A DNA stretch of 56,031 nucleotides. Source: Methanomassiliicoccus sp. GTDB lineage: Archaea > Thermoplasmatota > Thermoplasmata > Methanomassiliicoccales > Methanomassiliicoccaceae. Numbering within the stretch: position 1 is the stretch's first letter; every line of letters begins with the position of its first letter. Location of the stretch: contig JADFDJ010000015.1 of NCBI GenBank assembly GCA_018262895.1, positions 1 to 56,031 on the forward strand, written 5' to 3'. Of this stretch, positions 53,367-56,031 are shown one piece after another. The notes beneath the pieces are model-generated. The model saw only the letters and a program-made list of their open reading frames with translations, was not told the origin of the DNA and did no database searches. Position numbers and translations under genes: made by a program.

Positions 53367-55712
53367 ATGAGCGATCCTCAGACTTACTTCCATCATGGTG
53401 AGTTGCTTATGGAGGTTCCTGAAGTCGGGAAATATGTCATTGTTCGTAGAAGACCAGGCATCATTCGCAATGTAGTTCCGATCGAAGACACCTCCGAGGG
53501 CAGATTGAACCTGGTAGAGGTGGACTATATCGATGGGTACGAACACCCTGATGAGGACCGTTTAATATGGGAGCGTGAGTTCAACGCTAACGTTCTCAAG
53601 GTTATCGATAACCCTGCGATCAATGACCCTTCCTCGAGACCGGACGATCCCGATCGTTTCAATAGCTTCCTCAATTCTCTCAGCTGGACATCCAATACAA
53701 AATTTTGGTCGGACTCCAAAGGTGTTCACTACGAGCGTTTACCTATTCTCAGCCCATGGTTCAGCTCCGTTCAGGTCGAGGATTATCAGTTGTTCCCGGT
53801 CCTTCAGGCTCTATCCATGCCTCGGGTGAATATGCTCTTGGCCGACGATGTTGGCCTGGGTAAGACCATCGAGGCGGGGCTGATCGTTCAGGAACTGATC
53901 CGTCAGCGTCGAATTAGAAGGATCATGATCATCTGCCCCTCTTCTCTCCAAGTGCAGTGGCAGGACGAGATGAGGGATAAGTTCAGCCTGGATTTCACCA
54001 TCCTCGATAGCGAACAAGTTTATTCCATTCAGCGTGAACTAGGTATGGACGCCAATCCCTGGACCGTTCATCCTCGAATCATTACCTCAATGGATTATCT
54101 TAAGCAACAAGATGTATGGAAGAATATGATACGAGGCTCCGAGGGCCTCTTATCAAAGGCCTCGGCGATGTTGCCATGGGATCTGCTCATCGTAGATGAG
54201 GCGCACAATTTCTCTCCGCGTTTCAGGGACCGAAGCGAACGCTATACCATGCTGAAGAACGTGACCCCCCTGTTCGAGCATCATTTGTTCTTGACCGCAA
54301 CCCCTCACAACGGTTATACCGTCTCTTTTACAGGACTCCTGGAACTCCTCGATCCCATTCGATTTCAACAAAAGACCAAACTGAACGATGATGACAGGAG
54401 ACAACTGCAACTGGTCATGGTCCGCCGAATGAAGGAGGAGTTGAACAAGGATCGTCAACAACCCCGGTTCGCCAAACGAGGCATCGTGGGAATACCGATC
54501 GAGCTGACCCCTGTCGAGGTCAAGCTCTACCAAGAGATGAGAAAGTACCGTTTAGGTGCTCGTAAGGAACTTGCCCGCATCGGTAAGAAAGAAAAGAATC
54601 TGGGGGATTTCCTTTTCACGTTACTGACCAAGAGGTTGCTATCCAGTTCCTATGCGTTCGCGAGGACGTGGTGGAACCATGTGGAAGGATTCGACCTTGA
54701 GGGGTTCGGGTTCGAGGATGCCGATAGATCCAGGGAGCGTGCTGAGCAACCCGTTGCCGAGGATGACGAAAAGGAGCTGCGCGAGATCGATGCCGTTCGC
54801 CACGGGGCGGCCTGGTTGAGGAAGTATAGCAAAACATTGGAAAACTACATTCGTTCCGTCTCTAGGGCATTGGAGGAGAACGGATGGACAATGGAAGCGA
54901 CCAGACAACCTCTCGACAGGATGACCATGCTGCCTGAGGATCGTAAATGGGACCGCCTTTTAGATTGGGTACGCAAGAACTTGCAGCAGGGGAAAAAATT
55001 CCATCCTGATGAACGGTTGATCGTGTTCACCGAATACAAGGACACCATGAACTATCTGGTGGAGCGGTTCCGACGAGAGAAGATCACTGCGCCAACACTA
55101 CAAACGTTATATGGTGGCGCGGAAGCGAAGGTCCGGCAGGGCGTGAAGGACCAGTTCAATGATCTGACCTCCGATCTTCGGATCTTAGTGGCCACGGACG
55201 CCGCCTCAGAAGGTCTGAACCTGCAGACCTCCTGCCGTTACGTCATTCATCAAGAAATCCCCTGGAACCCCATGCGCATGGAGCAGCGAAATGGGAGAGT
55301 GGATAGGCATGGGCAATACCGAGACGTGACGGTCCATCACTTCGTATCCGACCAGATAGAGGACCTCAAGTTCCTGGACTATGTTGCCAAAAAGGTACAC
55401 ACCGTTCGTGATGAGTTGGGCTCGGTGGGCAAGGTTCTCGATGAAACGGTTATGGATTATTTTGCCCTAGGGAGCGTGGATACGAAGGAGGTCGATAGGC
55501 GGGTCAAGGTCACTGAGAGCGTGGCCCAAGATAGGCAGCCTCAGAACCTGGCGGTCCCGCTCACACAGGTCGTCCCGGTGTGTCCCACCTGCCATGCTAT
55601 GATCCACTCAGTTACACCAGCGCTTGCACCGGATGAGGTCCGCTCGATGATGGCATTGCATGGTACAGGCCACATACCCTGCTCAAGCCCGCCCTCTGCT
55701 CCCCTCCCCTAG
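53367..55712 (+). CDS. drmD: DrmD-like SNF2 helicase truncated and fused to an HNH nuclease tail
   Basis: The protein has 781 residues. The opening VPEVGKYVIVRRRPGIIRNVVP and ILSPWFSSVQVEDYQLFPVLQAL are typical of DISARM DrmD. Helicase motifs are complete: DDVGLGKT (160-167), VDEAH (276-280), TATPHNG (310-316), ATDAASEGLNLQ (609-620) and RNGRVDRHGQ (641-650). After about residue 725 the DrmD C-terminus is absent. Residues 726-764 instead read as the end of an HNH endonuclease (VPVCPTCHAMIH, PALAPDEVRSM), followed by a Pro/Ser tail. GC is lower than in the neighbours, suggesting transfer. The other drm genes are not in the window. Confidence 0.75.
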   Translation: MSDPQTYFHHGELLMEVPEVGKYVIVRRRPGIIRNVVPIEDTSEGRLNLVEVDYIDGYEHPDEDRLIWEREFNANVLKVIDNPAINDPSSRPDDPDRFNSFLNSLSWTSNTKFWSDSKGVHYERLPILSPWFSSVQVEDYQLFPVLQALSMPRVNMLLADDVGLGKTIEAGLIVQELIRQRRIRRIMIICPSSLQVQWQDEMRDKFSLDFTILDSEQVYSIQRELGMDANPWTVHPRIITSMDYLKQQDVWKNMIRGSEGLLSKASAMLPWDLLIVDEAHNFSPRFRDRSERYTMLKNVTPLFEHHLFLTATPHNGYTVSFTGLLELLDPIRFQQKTKLNDDDRRQLQLVMVRRMKEELNKDRQQPRFAKRGIVGIPIELTPVEVKLYQEMRKYRLGARKELARIGKKEKNLGDFLFTLLTKRLLSSSYAFARTWWNHVEGFDLEGFGFEDADRSRERAEQPVAEDDEKELREIDAVRHGAAWLRKYSKTLENYIRSVSRALEENGWTMEATRQPLDRMTMLPEDRKWDRLLDWVRKNLQQGKKFHPDERLIVFTEYKDTMNYLVERFRREKITAPTLQTLYGGAEAKVRQGVKDQFNDLTSDLRILVATDAASEGLNLQTSCRYVIHQEIPWNPMRMEQRNGRVDRHGQYRDVTVHHFVSDQIEDLKFLDYVAKKVHTVRDELGSVGKVLDETVMDYFALGSVDTKEVDRRVKVTESVAQDRQPQNLAVPLTQVVPVCPTCHAMIHSVTPALAPDEVRSMMALHGTGHIPCSSPPSAPLP

Positions 55713-56026
55713 CAGCTGCCAGTCCCTACAGTGTTGGCTGCGAATGCGCATAGGCAGTGGACAGGACAGCCCTGGCAGTCGGGGTTTCTTGGCCTGCAAT
55801 GCGCGTGAGAGAGGTCGATGATGGCAGAGTGCAGCTCCCTTGAGGCGTAAGGCCTACCCAGCTGCTCGTATATCCCCGCCACCCTTGATGCCTTTACCTT
55901 ATCCTTACCCATTACAAGACGCCCAAGCACCCTCTCCACATTGCTGTCGACCATTGGTATCCAAAAGCCGTATCCGAAGGAAAGCACACAATCTGCCACA
56001 TAGCCTCCGACCCCCCTCATCTCCAT
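55709..56026 (-). CDS. MIG/MutY-like HhH-GPD DNA glycosylase (5' end outside the window)
   Basis: The visible 105 residues are the C-terminal part of an HhH-GPD glycosylase. They contain hairpin GVGGYVADCVLSFGYG, the catalytic Asp in PMVDSNVERVLGRL, and the 4Fe-4S loop CRPRNPDCQGCPVHCLC (C-x6-C-x2-C-x5-C). Tyr replaces the EndoIII Lys in the hairpin, as in MutY and the G:T mismatch enzyme MIG. It would remove mispaired bases, possibly T from deaminated 5-methylcytosine. Its stop overlaps the end of the drmD-like gene. The gene continues past the right edge. Confidence 0.8.
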   Translation of the reverse strand: MEMRGVGGYVADCVLSFGYGFWIPMVDSNVERVLGRLVMGKDKVKASRVAGIYEQLGRPYASRELHSAIIDLSHAHCRPRNPDCQGCPVHCLCAFAANTVGTGSC

Positions 56027-56031
56027 CAGAT

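Larger units (their letters stand above)
50162..55712. mobile_element. Accessory island at tRNA-Ala (right end not visible)
   Basis: Starting in the tRNA-Ala 3' end are an integrase, a small ORF, a methylase fragment, the exported repeat protein, a transposase scrap and a lower-GC DrmD-like gene. I found no second copy of the tRNA 3' end before 56031, so the right boundary is either beyond the window or lost. Confidence 0.6.

Noticed and set aside
1-56031. CRISPR array or rRNA genes
   Set aside because: No regularly spaced repeats and no rRNA-like sequence were seen.

Overview
The window is a high-GC archaeal chromosome segment. Archaeal markers are Srp54, TrmY, archaeal-type PheT, class I HMG-CoA reductase, an archaeal CoaD fused to a DUF84 NTPase, a COG1340-type coiled-coil protein, a GvpD/KaiC-like ATPase and tandem winged-helix regulators. 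The PaaK/ACT pair, hemerythrin-rubredoxin pair and AmrS point to an anaerobe. My inference is a Thermoplasmatota lineage close to Methanomassiliicoccales; no 16S gene or methanogenesis gene is present to prove it. TAG is used as an ordinary stop in many genes.

Layout. 0-9 kb: ACT-metallo-beta-lactamase protein, a sensor kinase next to a small CHAT-like protease, a PaaK-type ligase with its ACT partner, an S66 peptidase, a PEBP protein, hemerythrin plus rubredoxin (too short for usual ORF calling) and a receiver-kinase hybrid. 9-14.3 kb: a Kef-type antiporter, a structured-RNA candidate and a T4 gp19-like tail-tube protein, and an acetate-CoA ligase. 14.9-17.2 kb: a 2.2-kb element remnant between two identical tRNA-Ile(GAT) genes. 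17.4-22 kb: AdoMet decarboxylase-like protein, HmgA, AmrS and PheT. 22.1-23.1 kb: tRNA-Ser(TGA) and a decayed element closed by a damaged copy of the tRNA 3' end. 23-46 kb: mostly housekeeping and signalling genes (BASS transporter, YcbZ/Lon-like protease, CoaD-DUF84, TrmY-Srp54, PurB, flavodoxins, a KaiC-like/PPDK-N fusion, an 1150-residue multi-PAS kinase). 46.6-49.9 kb: small genes, two of them broken. 50.1-56 kb: an accessory island at tRNA-Ala(CGC), with an intact tyrosine integrase, a broken adenine methylase, an exported repeat protein, a transposase scrap, a DrmD-like SNF2 helicase of DISARM type, and a MIG/MutY-like DNA glycosylase running off the right edge.

The most notable result is a cassette seen twice. 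At tRNA-Ile and at tRNA-Ala, a tyrosine integrase points its C-terminus at the tRNA 3' end, and on its other side lies a divergently oriented gene for the same kind of exported protein: one N-terminal membrane anchor, an Asn/Asp-rich linker and two tandem beta-rich repeats. The two cargo genes also share their promoter-side dyad, Shine-Dalgarno region and downstream T-rich terminator, so a whole transcription unit appears to travel with tRNA-targeting integrases. The tRNA-Ala island also holds what looks like a collapsed DISARM-type defence locus: DrmD has lost its C-terminus and is fused in frame to the tail of an HNH nuclease.
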